In this document: one piece after another, positions 8,829 through 17,491 of the stretch | Layout: every line of letters starts with the position of its first letter | How positions within the stretch are numbered: position 1 is the stretch's first letter | DNA from: Marinilabilia salmonicolor | GTDB taxonomy: Bacteria > Bacteroidota > Bacteroidia > Bacteroidales > Marinilabiliaceae | Length of the DNA: 64,000 nt | Direction: 5' to 3' | Assembly (NCBI RefSeq): GCF_003003035.1 | Contig: NZ_PVTS01000018.1 | Coordinates: 1-64,000 of the forward strand | The notes under the pieces: model-generated | The model's input: the letters and a program-made list of their open reading frames with translations, nothing else | What the model was told of the DNA's origin: nothing | Databases searched by the model: none | Position numbers and translations under genes: made by a program

Positions 8829-9413
8829 TTAAAAGACTACAAAGTCAACCCCAATAATAAAGCTTTTTCGGTTGAGCTTATTCAGATAAATAACGTCAGG
8901 GTGTTTATTTTCATGCTCATAGCGTGATTGCTGAAAATTATACCCCAAATAAACGTTTAATCCGGTTTTGTCCGAGAATGCAATTTCTCTTCCAAGAGAT
9001 AATGCAAATACATAACCTTTATCAAGGTTTTCGGAGAAAGCAATCTGTGTCCCTACTTCAGCTGAAGCAAAGAAGCTGTTTTTGCCGGGTGACAAATAAT
9101 AATTCCCCTGCACTACCAGAGGAGCAGTGTTGGCACTATATCCTTCATATCTGTCAAGACCAAATCCGAGATTTAAGCTTAACTGTGGGGATAAAAAGTA
9201 TCCGGCATATAGCCTCAGACTTTTTCCATATTGTCCATCCTCTGAAAATGTAATCTCTTCACCATATTCCTCCGGGTTAGGAATTGAAACATCCGTCCAT
9301 CCCAAATATCGGGGGCCTATTTTAAAAGTTAATCCTTTTCGGTGGGGGGTGTTGTCCTGGCTGAAAAGATTAAGTGAAAAAAGTAATGCTGCGATAAAAA
9401 ATAGTGTTCTCAT
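8829..9413 (-). CDS. Outer-membrane beta-barrel protein
   Basis: This 194-residue protein has a signal peptide (MRTLFFIAALLFSLNLFSQ, cleavage after about residue 19). It then shows alternating aromatic/polar strands (LTFKIGPRYLGW, LRLYAGYFLSPQLSLNLGFG, NVYLGYNFQQSRYE) and ends in Phe (FIIGVDFVVF), the usual signature of a small outer-membrane barrel. The size suggests 8 strands. It lies 11 bp after the lipoprotein gene on the same strand, so the two are probably co-transcribed. Function unknown. Confidence 0.7.
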   Translation of the reverse strand: MRTLFFIAALLFSLNLFSQDNTPHRKGLTFKIGPRYLGWTDVSIPNPEEYGEEITFSEDGQYGKSLRLYAGYFLSPQLSLNLGFGLDRYEGYSANTAPLVVQGNYYLSPGKNSFFASAEVGTQIAFSENLDKGYVFALSLGREIAFSDKTGLNVYLGYNFQQSRYEHENKHPDVIYLNKLNRKSFIIGVDFVVF

Positions 9414-9424
9414 ATTTTTAAAAT

Positions 9425-10768
9425 TTAGAATTCAAAACGGACGGCTCTCCATTCTTTCCCTTTTCTAGCCGCACCATAAAGCTTTGTGCCTTTTTCATAT
9501 GTGTATTTAGGAGCAGCTCCATTTAGGCTAAAGTTGCTAATTTTAAAAACGGGGTTGCTAACGGAGGTTGAGTATCCAATTACTCCACCAAAATCTTTTT
9601 TGAAGATATAGGTTACTTTATCATCATTCTTGGAGGAAATTTCCATATTCCGTGCAATTAGGTAAGTTGTTCTTCTATCCTTATTGAATTGGAACAATCT
9701 AACTGCATAAGAATCTTTTTTAGCATCTGGTTCCAAATTCCATTTTTCGTTGGCTTTTTCTATTCCGAGTTTTAATGCCGCTATAGCTGTCGGAGCAAGC
9801 TCTTTGTCAGAAATGTTGTGTCCCCAAAAATTAAAAGTCCACAGGGGATCACCATTCTTAAATTCTGTTAATGTTTCTTTCAAAGGAGAAATACTGCCCA
9901 TGCTGTTGGGTAAATTTTGTCTTTGGGTTGGATCTTCAATTGGTGGTATGAGGTCTGTAGGCCACTCTTCTTTCAATATCAGCACTTCAAATCCACATCT
10001 TATTTCATCGACCTCTTTTTTATGCCAAATCCCTGTCCATCCTTTTTTTTGGGTTTTGGTTTTTATTCCTGCTTCTGAATACATACCAAAATCCAGGGAA
10101 TAAAACTTCGCATCCATCCGATACTTAGAATCATAATAATTTCGAATGCTTTTGGAGAAGCCCCAGATTGAATCCCAAAGCTTTCCAACTCTAGTCCCCA
10201 GGCAACCTGATACTTTAAAGTCTTCTTCTTCTAATACAGGAGTTGAGCTTGAAGAGCTGCTACCTCCGCCTCCAATAGCACCATAAGTATCATATACCCC
10301 AATCCTGTCATCATCTCTTCGGAGATAGTGCTGAGGTGCTGCTATTTTTAAGCCTGATATGTTATTTTGACCAATGTAATCATCAGGATTAAATTCTTCA
10401 GTGGCTACTTCAACCAGTAAATCATAGTTTTCTGCATCAGCAAAAAATGTTCCGTTAGGAGTTACCCTGTAAACCGTATTGCCAACTTTAACCTCCCTGT
10501 TTATATTGAGAAGTTTGCTAAGTCGTTCACTTACAACAAGCGTATCCTCAAATTCTGAATCAGAGCTGCTTTTTAGATTACCGGAAAGAGGGGCAAAACC
10601 AGAAACTGAGGTTAAATTAATATTTTGACCGTTTATGGTGTTGTCAAATTGGCTTTGATCTTCAAAAGAAAGCATGTTGTTAAAAGTTGCAATACCTGTA
10701 TCTTGAGAATCTTTTAAGGGTTCTTCAATTTGAGGGTTTTCACAGGAGAAGAAGAATAATAAAATCAA
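9425..10768 (-). CDS. Putative lipoprotein of unknown function (start uncertain)
   Basis: From a TTG at 10768 the frame encodes 447 residues beginning MILLFFFSCENPQ. The Cys at residue 9 looks like a lipobox Cys, but eight residues is too short for a normal lipoprotein signal. An ATG near 10795 in the neighbouring frame would give a better signal (MTYKNLP...), but that frame hits a TGA after about 18 codons, so a one-base indel close to the start is plausible. The mature protein contains a GGGGSSSSSS linker near residue 170 and no domain I recognise. It probably forms an operon with the barrel gene downstream. Confidence 0.6.
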   Translation of the reverse strand: MILLFFFSCENPQIEEPLKDSQDTGIATFNNMLSFEDQSQFDNTINGQNINLTSVSGFAPLSGNLKSSSDSEFEDTLVVSERLSKLLNINREVKVGNTVYRVTPNGTFFADAENYDLLVEVATEEFNPDDYIGQNNISGLKIAAPQHYLRRDDDRIGVYDTYGAIGGGGSSSSSSTPVLEEEDFKVSGCLGTRVGKLWDSIWGFSKSIRNYYDSKYRMDAKFYSLDFGMYSEAGIKTKTQKKGWTGIWHKKEVDEIRCGFEVLILKEEWPTDLIPPIEDPTQRQNLPNSMGSISPLKETLTEFKNGDPLWTFNFWGHNISDKELAPTAIAALKLGIEKANEKWNLEPDAKKDSYAVRLFQFNKDRRTTYLIARNMEISSKNDDKVTYIFKKDFGGVIGYSTSVSNPVFKISNFSLNGAAPKYTYEKGTKLYGAARKGKEWRAVRFEF

Positions 10769-10795
10769 CAGGGGAGGGTAAGTTCTTGTAAGTCA

Positions 10796-11397
10796 TTTTG
10801 TTAAGTCTTTTGGTTGTGATTAAGTTTAAATAACTTTAAAAGAAAGATTTTTTGAAAGGATAACTTTCTCGTACTATTTTTCTGAGAAAATTAAAGGGAA
10901 TTTTGATTTTACATAGGCATTGGTTTAAGGGGTGACTTTTAGGGAAAAAAATAAAAGGCTTTCGGTTAAATCTGAATTACCGAAGTAGTTTTAATTATCT
11001 CTTTCAAAATCGGAAGGAAAATAGAATGTAGGAAGTGGCGAGTTTTTATTGAAAATGTTCTCATGGGGTATAGAGTTTAGTTTTTAAGTGCAAATGTAAA
11101 TTAATGTTTTAATAACCAAAAAATAATTCAGGTTTTTTAGTGAATTTATTAGGTATAGTTTTTCCCTGCTAATTGGTCTTTGTAATGTAGGCAATTTGCT
11201 GTTTGTGCTTGATTATTTGGCTATTCAATTATTCGCAGGTAAAACTAAAATGCTTATATGACATAAATGGGTTAGCCTTTTCTTTTTACCTTAAGTCTCT
11301 TTATGTAGTTAAATTACTAACTTCTAAAAATCGGTTTACATTGCAAAACAGGTTTATATTCTGCAATTTTGCATTTGTATTAACAAAACCAATCATT
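10796..11397. other. Intergenic spacer without a recognised gene
   Basis: This is 600 bp of A+T-rich sequence between the divergent lipoprotein and glmM genes. A short imperfect hairpin lies near 10955-10985 (CTTTCGG...CCGAAG). The promoters of both genes presumably lie here, but I see no convincing full consensus. I see no protein-like open frame. Confidence 0.5.
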
Positions 11398-12783
11398 ATG
11401 ACATTAATTAAATCAATATCAGGAATCAGAGGAACTATTGGAGGAAAGCCCGGGGAAGGGTTGAGTCCTGTGGATGTGGTTCGTTTTACATCAGCTTACG
11501 GCGTTTGGGTGAAAAAACAATCAAAAAAAGATAAATACAGGGTAGTGCTTGGCCGTGATGCCCGGATTTCGGGGCCCATGGTGAAAAATCTGGTTGCCGG
11601 GACACTTCAGGGAATGGGAATTGACGTTATTCATATTGGACTGGCCACCACACCTACTACCGAGATTGCAGTGGTGAAGGAGGAGGCCGACGGAGGGATT
11701 ATTCTTACCGCCAGCCATAATCCCAAACAATGGAATGCCCTGAAATTGCTGAATCATAAAGGAGAGTTTCTTACTGCTGATGACGGTGCTGAAGTGCTGA
11801 CTGTTGCGGAAGCTGAAAGCTTTAACTATGCCGATGTGGATGAGCTGGGAACAATTACGGAAAAAGATGATTACACCTCTCGTCATATTGATGAAGTGCT
11901 GGCGCTGGACCTGGTGGATGTGGAGGCCATCAAAAAGGCTGGTTTCAAAGTGGCGATAGATTGTGTGAATTCGGTGGGGGGTGTTGCATTGCCACCATTG
12001 TTGAAAGCCTTAGGCGTAAAAGAAGTTCTGGAATTATACTGTGAACCTAATGGACAATTTCCCCATAACCCTGAGCCTTTACCCGAACATCTGACCGAGA
12101 TTTCAGAATTGATTCGTAAAGAAGGAGCTGATGTAGGGTTTGTGGTGGATCCTGATGTGGATCGTCTGGCCATAATTAATGAGGATGGCAGTATGTTTGG
12201 TGAGGAATATACGCTGGTGGCCGTTTCTGATTATATTTTGAGTAAAACCCCTGGAAATACTGTGTCAAACCTCAGTTCCACGCGTGCTTTGAGTGATGTT
12301 ACCAAACAGCATGGAGGGGAGTATAATGCCTCTGCTGTGGGAGAAGTGAATGTAGTGGCCAAAATGAAGGAAACTGGTGCGGTGATTGGCGGCGAAGGCA
12401 ACGGAGGTGTGATTTATCCTGCCAGTCATTTCGGCCGTGATGCCTTAGTAGGTATCGCTTTGTTTCTGACCCACCTGGCCAAAAAAGGGAAAAAAACCTC
12501 TGAGTTACGAAAAGAGTATCCCGCCTATTTTATGTCGAAAAATAAGCTGGAACTGACGCCGGAAGTGGATGTGGATGCACTGTTGTTGAAGGTGCAGGAA
12601 CATTATAAAGATGAACAGGTAAGTACTGTGGACGGAGTTAAGATTGATTTTGCTGATTCCTGGGTTCATCTGAGAAAATCCAATACCGAGCCTATCGTTC
12701 GGATTTATTCCGAAGCCGGTTCAGTGGAACAAGCCAGGTCGCTTGCAGAATCTATGATGGATGTAATGAAATCTTTTATCTGA
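11398..12783 (+). CDS. glmM: Phosphoglucosamine mutase
   Basis: This 461-residue alpha-D-phosphohexomutase interconverts glucosamine-6-phosphate and glucosamine-1-phosphate on the way to UDP-GlcNAc for peptidoglycan and lipid A. The phosphoserine loop is ILTASHNPKQWNALK, with Ser106 as the phosphorylated residue. The metal loop DPDVDR has Asp251, Asp253 and Asp255. GEGNGG forms the sugar-binding loop, and the C-terminal RKSNTEPIVRIY binds phosphate. The frame is open 65 codons further upstream, but the ATG at 11398 matches the family's N-terminus (MTLIKSISGIRGTIGG). The gene stands alone and is followed by a clear terminator. Confidence 0.93.
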   Translation: MTLIKSISGIRGTIGGKPGEGLSPVDVVRFTSAYGVWVKKQSKKDKYRVVLGRDARISGPMVKNLVAGTLQGMGIDVIHIGLATTPTTEIAVVKEEADGGIILTASHNPKQWNALKLLNHKGEFLTADDGAEVLTVAEAESFNYADVDELGTITEKDDYTSRHIDEVLALDLVDVEAIKKAGFKVAIDCVNSVGGVALPPLLKALGVKEVLELYCEPNGQFPHNPEPLPEHLTEISELIRKEGADVGFVVDPDVDRLAIINEDGSMFGEEYTLVAVSDYILSKTPGNTVSNLSSTRALSDVTKQHGGEYNASAVGEVNVVAKMKETGAVIGGEGNGGVIYPASHFGRDALVGIALFLTHLAKKGKKTSELRKEYPAYFMSKNKLELTPEVDVDALLLKVQEHYKDEQVSTVDGVKIDFADSWVHLRKSNTEPIVRIYSEAGSVEQARSLAESMMDVMKSFI

Positions 12784-12822
12784 TTTTTGGGAATTAGATT
12801 TTACTGTTTTTGAAATTATTTA

Positions 12823-12856
12823 GCCGCCGGAGATACCTGTTTTCGGCGGCTTTTTT
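12823..12856 (+). terminator. Rho-independent terminator after glmM
   Basis: The stem GCCGCCG (12823-12829) pairs with CGGCGGC (12844-12850), with a 14-base loop, and is followed directly by six T residues. It lies 40 bp after the glmM stop. Confidence 0.85.
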
Positions 12857-12981
12857 GTAGTTTTGGTTTGTTTTTATGTTAGATAAAACATTGAGTGAGT
12901 TAAACCATCAAAGCTGAGGTCTGTCATATTATCCGGTTTGACTTGAAACAAATTACTTCTGAAATTTTTTTTTACAATCAT

Positions 12982-14382
12982 ATGAAGCGTTTTTTACGAC
13001 CTGTTTATTATGTTCCCGCCATAATTATTGTTGCTGTTCTTCTAATATGGTCTATGGGGCGATCGGTGGTATCCGACAATGTAATGATCACTGTTCCTGT
13101 GCAAAAAGGAGCCTTCGTGGCTGAAGTGATTTCAACCGGCCAGTTGCAAGCTGAAAATGCCACCTCCATTGAGGTGCCGTCGGCATTGTCGGGCAGACGG
13201 TTGGGTATTTATGAGATCCAGGTAACCGATATTGTTGAAGAGGGAACGGTTGTTGACTCCGGAGAATTTGTGGCATCACTTGACCACAGTGCTGTGGAGG
13301 AGCTGATGACAGAAGCAAAAGAGGAGTTGGAAAAGGCGATGGAGAGCTACGAGGATGCCAAAATTGATACAAATATCAATATGAGCAATCTTAGGGACGG
13401 ATTATTGGATGCAGAGGTTTCTGTGGAAGAGAAAAAGCTGGTGGTAGAACAGTCGGTGTATGAATCTCCGGCCGTTCAGCGTCAGGCACGACTCGATCTG
13501 GAGCGTGCTGAGCGCGATATGCAACAGTCCATACGGAATTATGATCTGAAGCAGCAACAAGCCAGTTACGATGTGGGCCGGGCCTGGGAAGAGGTTCGGA
13601 AAAGTCGTGAGCGGATTGATGAGATAGACGCGCTTTTTGATGCATTGGAAGTTAAAGCCCCTAAACCGGGAATGGTTATTTACAGCTACGACAGATTTGG
13701 TAATAAAATTCAGGCAGGCTCTACAGTGAGCCGGTGGATGCCTACCATCGCTGAATTGCCCGATTTATCTTCCATGATATCCAAAACCTATATCAACGAG
13801 ATAGACATTTCCAGGGTGAAAACCGGTCAGAAAGCAGTTATCGGAATCGATGCATTTCCGGCTAAGTCTTTCGACGGACAAGTAATGTCAGTTGCCAATA
13901 TTGGTCAGGTATTGCCTGATGGTGATTCCAAGGTTTTTGAGGTAATTATAAAACTGAATGAAACTGACCCTGAGTTGCGCCCTGCCATGACCACCAGTAA
14001 TGTCATCACTACCGACTCTTTGTCGGAAGTATTGTATATTCCTTTGGAAGGAGTTTTCAGAAATGATTCCTTACAATATGTTTTTCGGCAGGATGGGAGC
14101 AACTGGGTAAAACAAATAATTGATCCGGGAAGTGAGAATGCCAACTATCTGGTGATAGAACATGGGCTTGACGAGGGTATGGAAGTTGCCCTGACATTAC
14201 CTGCAGATGCGGAGGAATTGCCTTTTGAAGGGTTGGAAATTTATGAACGTTTGAAGCAGGAGGCCCTTGAGCGTGAAAAGGAAAGAGCTGATCAGCAAAA
14301 GGAAGAAAAGCCCGAAAGACGTGGACCTCCCCCCGGATTTGGCCCCGGAAATGAACGACCAACAGAAGGGAGGGGACGTTGA
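12982..14382 (+). CDS. HlyD/MacA-type efflux adaptor protein
   Basis: This 466-residue periplasmic adaptor has an N-terminal anchor helix (YYVPAIIIVAVLLIWSMG). Next come a biotinyl-lipoyl half (VEEGTVVDSGEFVASLD), a long coiled-coil hairpin (about residues 95-225), the second lipoyl half (LFDALEVKAPKPGMVIY) and a beta-barrel/membrane-proximal part. The C-terminal tail is Pro/Gly/Arg-rich. It bridges an inner-membrane ABC permease to a TolC-like channel. I chose the ATG at 12982 over the upstream in-frame start at 12943 because it begins directly before the anchor (MKRFLRP). Its stop overlaps the permease start (TGATG), implying translational coupling. Confidence 0.85.
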   Translation: MKRFLRPVYYVPAIIIVAVLLIWSMGRSVVSDNVMITVPVQKGAFVAEVISTGQLQAENATSIEVPSALSGRRLGIYEIQVTDIVEEGTVVDSGEFVASLDHSAVEELMTEAKEELEKAMESYEDAKIDTNINMSNLRDGLLDAEVSVEEKKLVVEQSVYESPAVQRQARLDLERAERDMQQSIRNYDLKQQQASYDVGRAWEEVRKSRERIDEIDALFDALEVKAPKPGMVIYSYDRFGNKIQAGSTVSRWMPTIAELPDLSSMISKTYINEIDISRVKTGQKAVIGIDAFPAKSFDGQVMSVANIGQVLPDGDSKVFEVIIKLNETDPELRPAMTTSNVITTDSLSEVLYIPLEGVFRNDSLQYVFRQDGSNWVKQIIDPGSENANYLVIEHGLDEGMEVALTLPADAEELPFEGLEIYERLKQEALEREKERADQQKEEKPERRGPPPGFGPGNERPTEGRGR

Positions 14383-15725
14383 TGAGAAGGTTAAAGTATT
14401 TGTTTTCCAGATATTTTCACGATGTATTGATAGCTGTTGAGGCTATTCTGGCCAACAAACTGAAGTCTTTTTTGACGGCATTGGGTATAATGTTCGGTGT
14501 GGCAGCAGTTATCAGTATGCTGGCCATTGGCCGGGGAGCTCAGCAGGAAGTGCTGGAACAGATTAAGCTTGTTGGTGTAAATAATATTATTGTCACACCC
14601 TCCGAAGTTTCCATAGATGCCAATGCTGAGGGAGGAGGGGATAACACCACCCGGTTTTCTCCCGGACTTACCCTGCAGGATGCAGAGTCTATAAAAAGAA
14701 CCATTCCTACGGTTTCGGCCATCAGTCCTGTGGTTTCCATAAATTATCATGCCATTTTGGGGGGTAAAAGTTATCCGGTGGTTCTGGAAGGGGTTTCTCC
14801 TGCATATTTTGAGCTGTTGAATATCAATATTGCCCGTGGAACTGTTTTTAGCGAGCAACAGGCCGCAGGTGGAAAACCTGTAGCCATCATTGGCGATAAT
14901 ATCCGCAACAGGTTTTTTAACACCAAAGATCCTATTGGGGAGTATATCAAATGTGGAGAAACCTGGGTGCAGGTCATTGGCGTCATAGAACGTCGTGATT
15001 TCACGGCTTCTGCTTCCGATGAACTTGGTATCAGTAGTACAGATAATAAAATAATTATTCCGGTTAAGACGATGTTGCGTCGCTTTAAAGACCGGGCCCG
15101 TATCGATCCGCAGGTATTGGAACAAGCTTCAAGAGGTGGAGGAAATGAGGAGTCCGCATCAGAAGATTTTGAGTTGGACAACCAGTTGGATAAAATTATT
15201 GTTCAGGTGGAGGAGACAGAGATGCTTAGCGCTTCGGCCGATGTGATAAAACGTATGTTGCTTCGCAGACATTCTGATATCTATGATTTTGAGGTCACTG
15301 TACCTGAGTTGTTGCTTAAACAACAGCAGAAAACCAACGATATTTTCAATATTGTTCTGGGGGCTATTGCCAGCATCTCTCTGATTGTGGGAGGTATCGG
15401 AATTATGAACATTATGCTGGCATCGGTGTGGGAGCGAATCAGAGAAATCGGCACCCGCCAGGCTATTGGTGCCTCCCGAAAGGACATTGTCGTACAGTTT
15501 CTTTCCGAATCTACCCTCATCAGTGTCACCGGAGGAATGATTGGAGTGGTGCTGGGGGTGGTGCTTGCGCATGCCATTCATGTGATGGCCGATATTGAGA
15601 CCATTGTGACATTGTTTTCGGTGGTGGTAGCTTTCGGGGTTTCTGCAACTGTGGGAATTGTCTTTGGATATTTGCCTGCCAAAAGAGCTGCTGAACAGGA
15701 TCCGGTGGAATCATTGAGACAATAA
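14382..15725 (+). CDS. MacB/FtsX-type ABC transporter permease
   Basis: This 447-residue permease has TM1 at about residues 25-47 (FLTALGIMFGVAAVISMLAI), a large periplasmic MacB core domain (about 50-310), and three C-terminal helices with the FtsX signature (GIMNIMLASVWERIREIGTRQ). The C-terminus is PAKRAAEQDPVESLRQ. Unlike MacB itself it has no N-terminal ATPase domain, and no separate ATPase gene is in the window, so the nucleotide-binding subunit must be encoded elsewhere. The substrate is unknown; macrolides, peptides and lipoproteins are all possible. It overlaps the upstream adaptor by one base. Confidence 0.88.
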   Translation: MRRLKYLFSRYFHDVLIAVEAILANKLKSFLTALGIMFGVAAVISMLAIGRGAQQEVLEQIKLVGVNNIIVTPSEVSIDANAEGGGDNTTRFSPGLTLQDAESIKRTIPTVSAISPVVSINYHAILGGKSYPVVLEGVSPAYFELLNINIARGTVFSEQQAAGGKPVAIIGDNIRNRFFNTKDPIGEYIKCGETWVQVIGVIERRDFTASASDELGISSTDNKIIIPVKTMLRRFKDRARIDPQVLEQASRGGGNEESASEDFELDNQLDKIIVQVEETEMLSASADVIKRMLLRRHSDIYDFEVTVPELLLKQQQKTNDIFNIVLGAIASISLIVGGIGIMNIMLASVWERIREIGTRQAIGASRKDIVVQFLSESTLISVTGGMIGVVLGVVLAHAIHVMADIETIVTLFSVVVAFGVSATVGIVFGYLPAKRAAEQDPVESLRQ

Positions 15726-15774
15726 GAATGCCTGTCGGTTATGATTTAATAATCTTACGAACTATTGAAAAATT

Positions 15775-17301
15775 ATGCGTTTTATCTTTTCCATTTCTAC
15801 CATCTTTTTATTTGGACTGGGAACTCTGGTTTCAGCACAGGAACAAGAATATTTTGTTGAAGCGGTGCCGGAAGATGCAGTGGTACTTCCCATGGCTCTT
15901 GATGATGTGATTGATCTGGCACACGAACAGTCGCTTTACAGTTTCCGATCTAAGAATATGTATCTGGCGCGCTATTGGGAATTCAGGAGTTATAAAGCCG
16001 ATCGTCTTCCGATACTCAGTTTGGAGGCTACTCCGGTTGATTATGATCGTTCGGTGGTAAACAGATTTGATTCAGAAACAGGAACAGAGTATTTCAGCCA
16101 ACGTTCCTATTTTACTTCTGATGCTTCTCTTTCGTTGCGTCAGAATGTGCCGTTTACAGGTGGTGTTTTTGATGTTACTTCTTCTTTGTCACGGTCTCAG
16201 AATCTTGATGACGAAGATGATATTCAATATGCCTCGGTTCCGGTGAGTGTCGGGTTTTCTCAACCTTTAAATGGTTACAATCGTTTTCGCTGGGAATCGC
16301 GGATTGAGCCACTGAAATTTGAAAAAGCCAAAAGGGATTATTTGCAATCGCTGGAAGGCCTGGCTATTCAGGCAACGGATTATTTCTTTGGTCAGGTAAC
16401 AGCCGAAATTAATCTGAAAATAGCAGAAACCAATTATTCCAATGCAGATACTCTTTACAATATCGGAAAGGGACGTTTTGAAATTGGAACTGTCACCCAG
16501 GATGAACTCCTTGATCTGGAACTGAGCCTTCTGAATGCGAGTATGGAGGTGACCCGGGCTAAGGTTAATCTGAGACAGTCACGTGCTGAACTAAGTTCTT
16601 TTTTGGGATTGGAAGATAATGTGGTAATTGAATGTGAAATTCCTGATGAAATTCCGGAGTTGAAAATTGATCCTGAAAAGGCGATGACATTGGCCATCGA
16701 GAACAATCCTGACATCCTGGATTTTCAACAACGGATGCTTGAAGCAGAACAATCCATTGCCAGGGCCAGATCGGAGAGCGGTCTTAATGCCAATGTTCGG
16801 GCAAATTTTGGAATTAATAAAAATGCGGATGAGGTGGGGGTTGCCTATGGCTCTCCGTTTGCTGACCAGCAGCAGCTCAGGGTATCCCTGAGTATTCCGC
16901 TGCTCGACTGGGGATTGCGTAAAGGACAGATTCAGATGGCCCGGTCGAATCGTGATGTAACAGAAGCTACTGTGAAACAGGAACGCATTGATTTTGAGCA
17001 GGAATTGTTTATTCAGATAATGGAGTTTAACATGCAGGAAAAACAGGTGGAGATATCCGCTAAGGCTGATACCATTGCTCAGCGGGGTTATGATGTTACC
17101 AAGCAGCGTTTCCTGATTGATAAAGTGGATGTGATAAAACTCAACTCTGCACGTAACTCCCTGGATGCAGCCCGCCGAAATTATATTTCTTCTCTGCGCC
17201 AATATTGGAGAAGTTATTATCAGATGCGCCAATATACACTTTACGACTTTGTTGATAATCAGCCTTTGATGCAGGAACTCGACTATTTATTGCAACAATA
17301 G
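15775..17301 (+). CDS. TolC-family outer-membrane efflux protein
   Basis: The protein has 508 residues, with a signal peptide (MRFIFSISTIFLFGLGTLVSA) and then two long alpha-hairpin repeats typical of outer-membrane efflux proteins: ALDDVIDLAHEQSL..., NIGKGRFEIGTVTQDELLDLELSLLNA and, in the second half, ITKQRF-like VTKQRFLIDKVDVIKLNSA. It should form a trimeric outer-membrane channel with a periplasmic tunnel, working with the permease and adaptors on either side. It starts 49 bp after the permease stop, so it is probably in the same transcript. Confidence 0.88.
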   Translation: MRFIFSISTIFLFGLGTLVSAQEQEYFVEAVPEDAVVLPMALDDVIDLAHEQSLYSFRSKNMYLARYWEFRSYKADRLPILSLEATPVDYDRSVVNRFDSETGTEYFSQRSYFTSDASLSLRQNVPFTGGVFDVTSSLSRSQNLDDEDDIQYASVPVSVGFSQPLNGYNRFRWESRIEPLKFEKAKRDYLQSLEGLAIQATDYFFGQVTAEINLKIAETNYSNADTLYNIGKGRFEIGTVTQDELLDLELSLLNASMEVTRAKVNLRQSRAELSSFLGLEDNVVIECEIPDEIPELKIDPEKAMTLAIENNPDILDFQQRMLEAEQSIARARSESGLNANVRANFGINKNADEVGVAYGSPFADQQQLRVSLSIPLLDWGLRKGQIQMARSNRDVTEATVKQERIDFEQELFIQIMEFNMQEKQVEISAKADTIAQRGYDVTKQRFLIDKVDVIKLNSARNSLDAARRNYISSLRQYWRSYYQMRQYTLYDFVDNQPLMQELDYLLQQ

Positions 17302-17330
17302 TCATCAGCTCCGATAAATTTTACACGGGT

Positions 17331-17362
17331 GGAACTCGTCCCGAATGTTCGGGACGAGTTCC
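17331..17362. repeat. Perfect 14-bp-arm hairpin
   Basis: GGAACTCGTCCCGA (17331-17344) and its exact complement (17349-17362) surround a 4-base loop. No T-run follows on either side, so it is not a standard terminator. It is the end of a dispersed repeat tract that continues to about 17482. Confidence 0.75.
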
Positions 17363-17482
17363 ATAAGACCAAGAGCTTAAACAAATTATTTACTGATGAA
17401 ACGAGCATGGCAATGATTGCCTCAAAAGAATATGTATAAGTTCTTAAATGCGAGTCCCATCAGGCCAATAACTTAGTTTAAT
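17363..17482 (-). repeat. Dispersed intergenic repeat, two related units
   Basis: Read on the minus strand, a unit beginning CTAAGTTATTGG, then CTGATGG, ACTCGCAT and CTTTTGAGGCAATC recurs on the plus strand at 44633-44722. A second, partial unit (CTTGGTCTTATGGAACTCG) follows and runs into the hairpin at 17331-17362. No open frame is present. Confidence 0.6.
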
Positions 17483-17491
17483 TATATACGG

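Noticed and set aside
11203-11397. Upstream extension of glmM by 65 codons
   Set aside because: The extension is hydrophobic, A+T-rich and absent from the family; the internal ATG at 11398 gives the conserved N-terminus.
14391-15125. 244-codon minus-strand frame
   Set aside because: It is antisense to the MacB-type permease, which has clear family motifs; the shadow shows none.
17331-17362. Hairpin considered as a rho-independent terminator for the TolC gene
   Set aside because: No T-run follows on either strand, and the hairpin belongs to a dispersed repeat tract.
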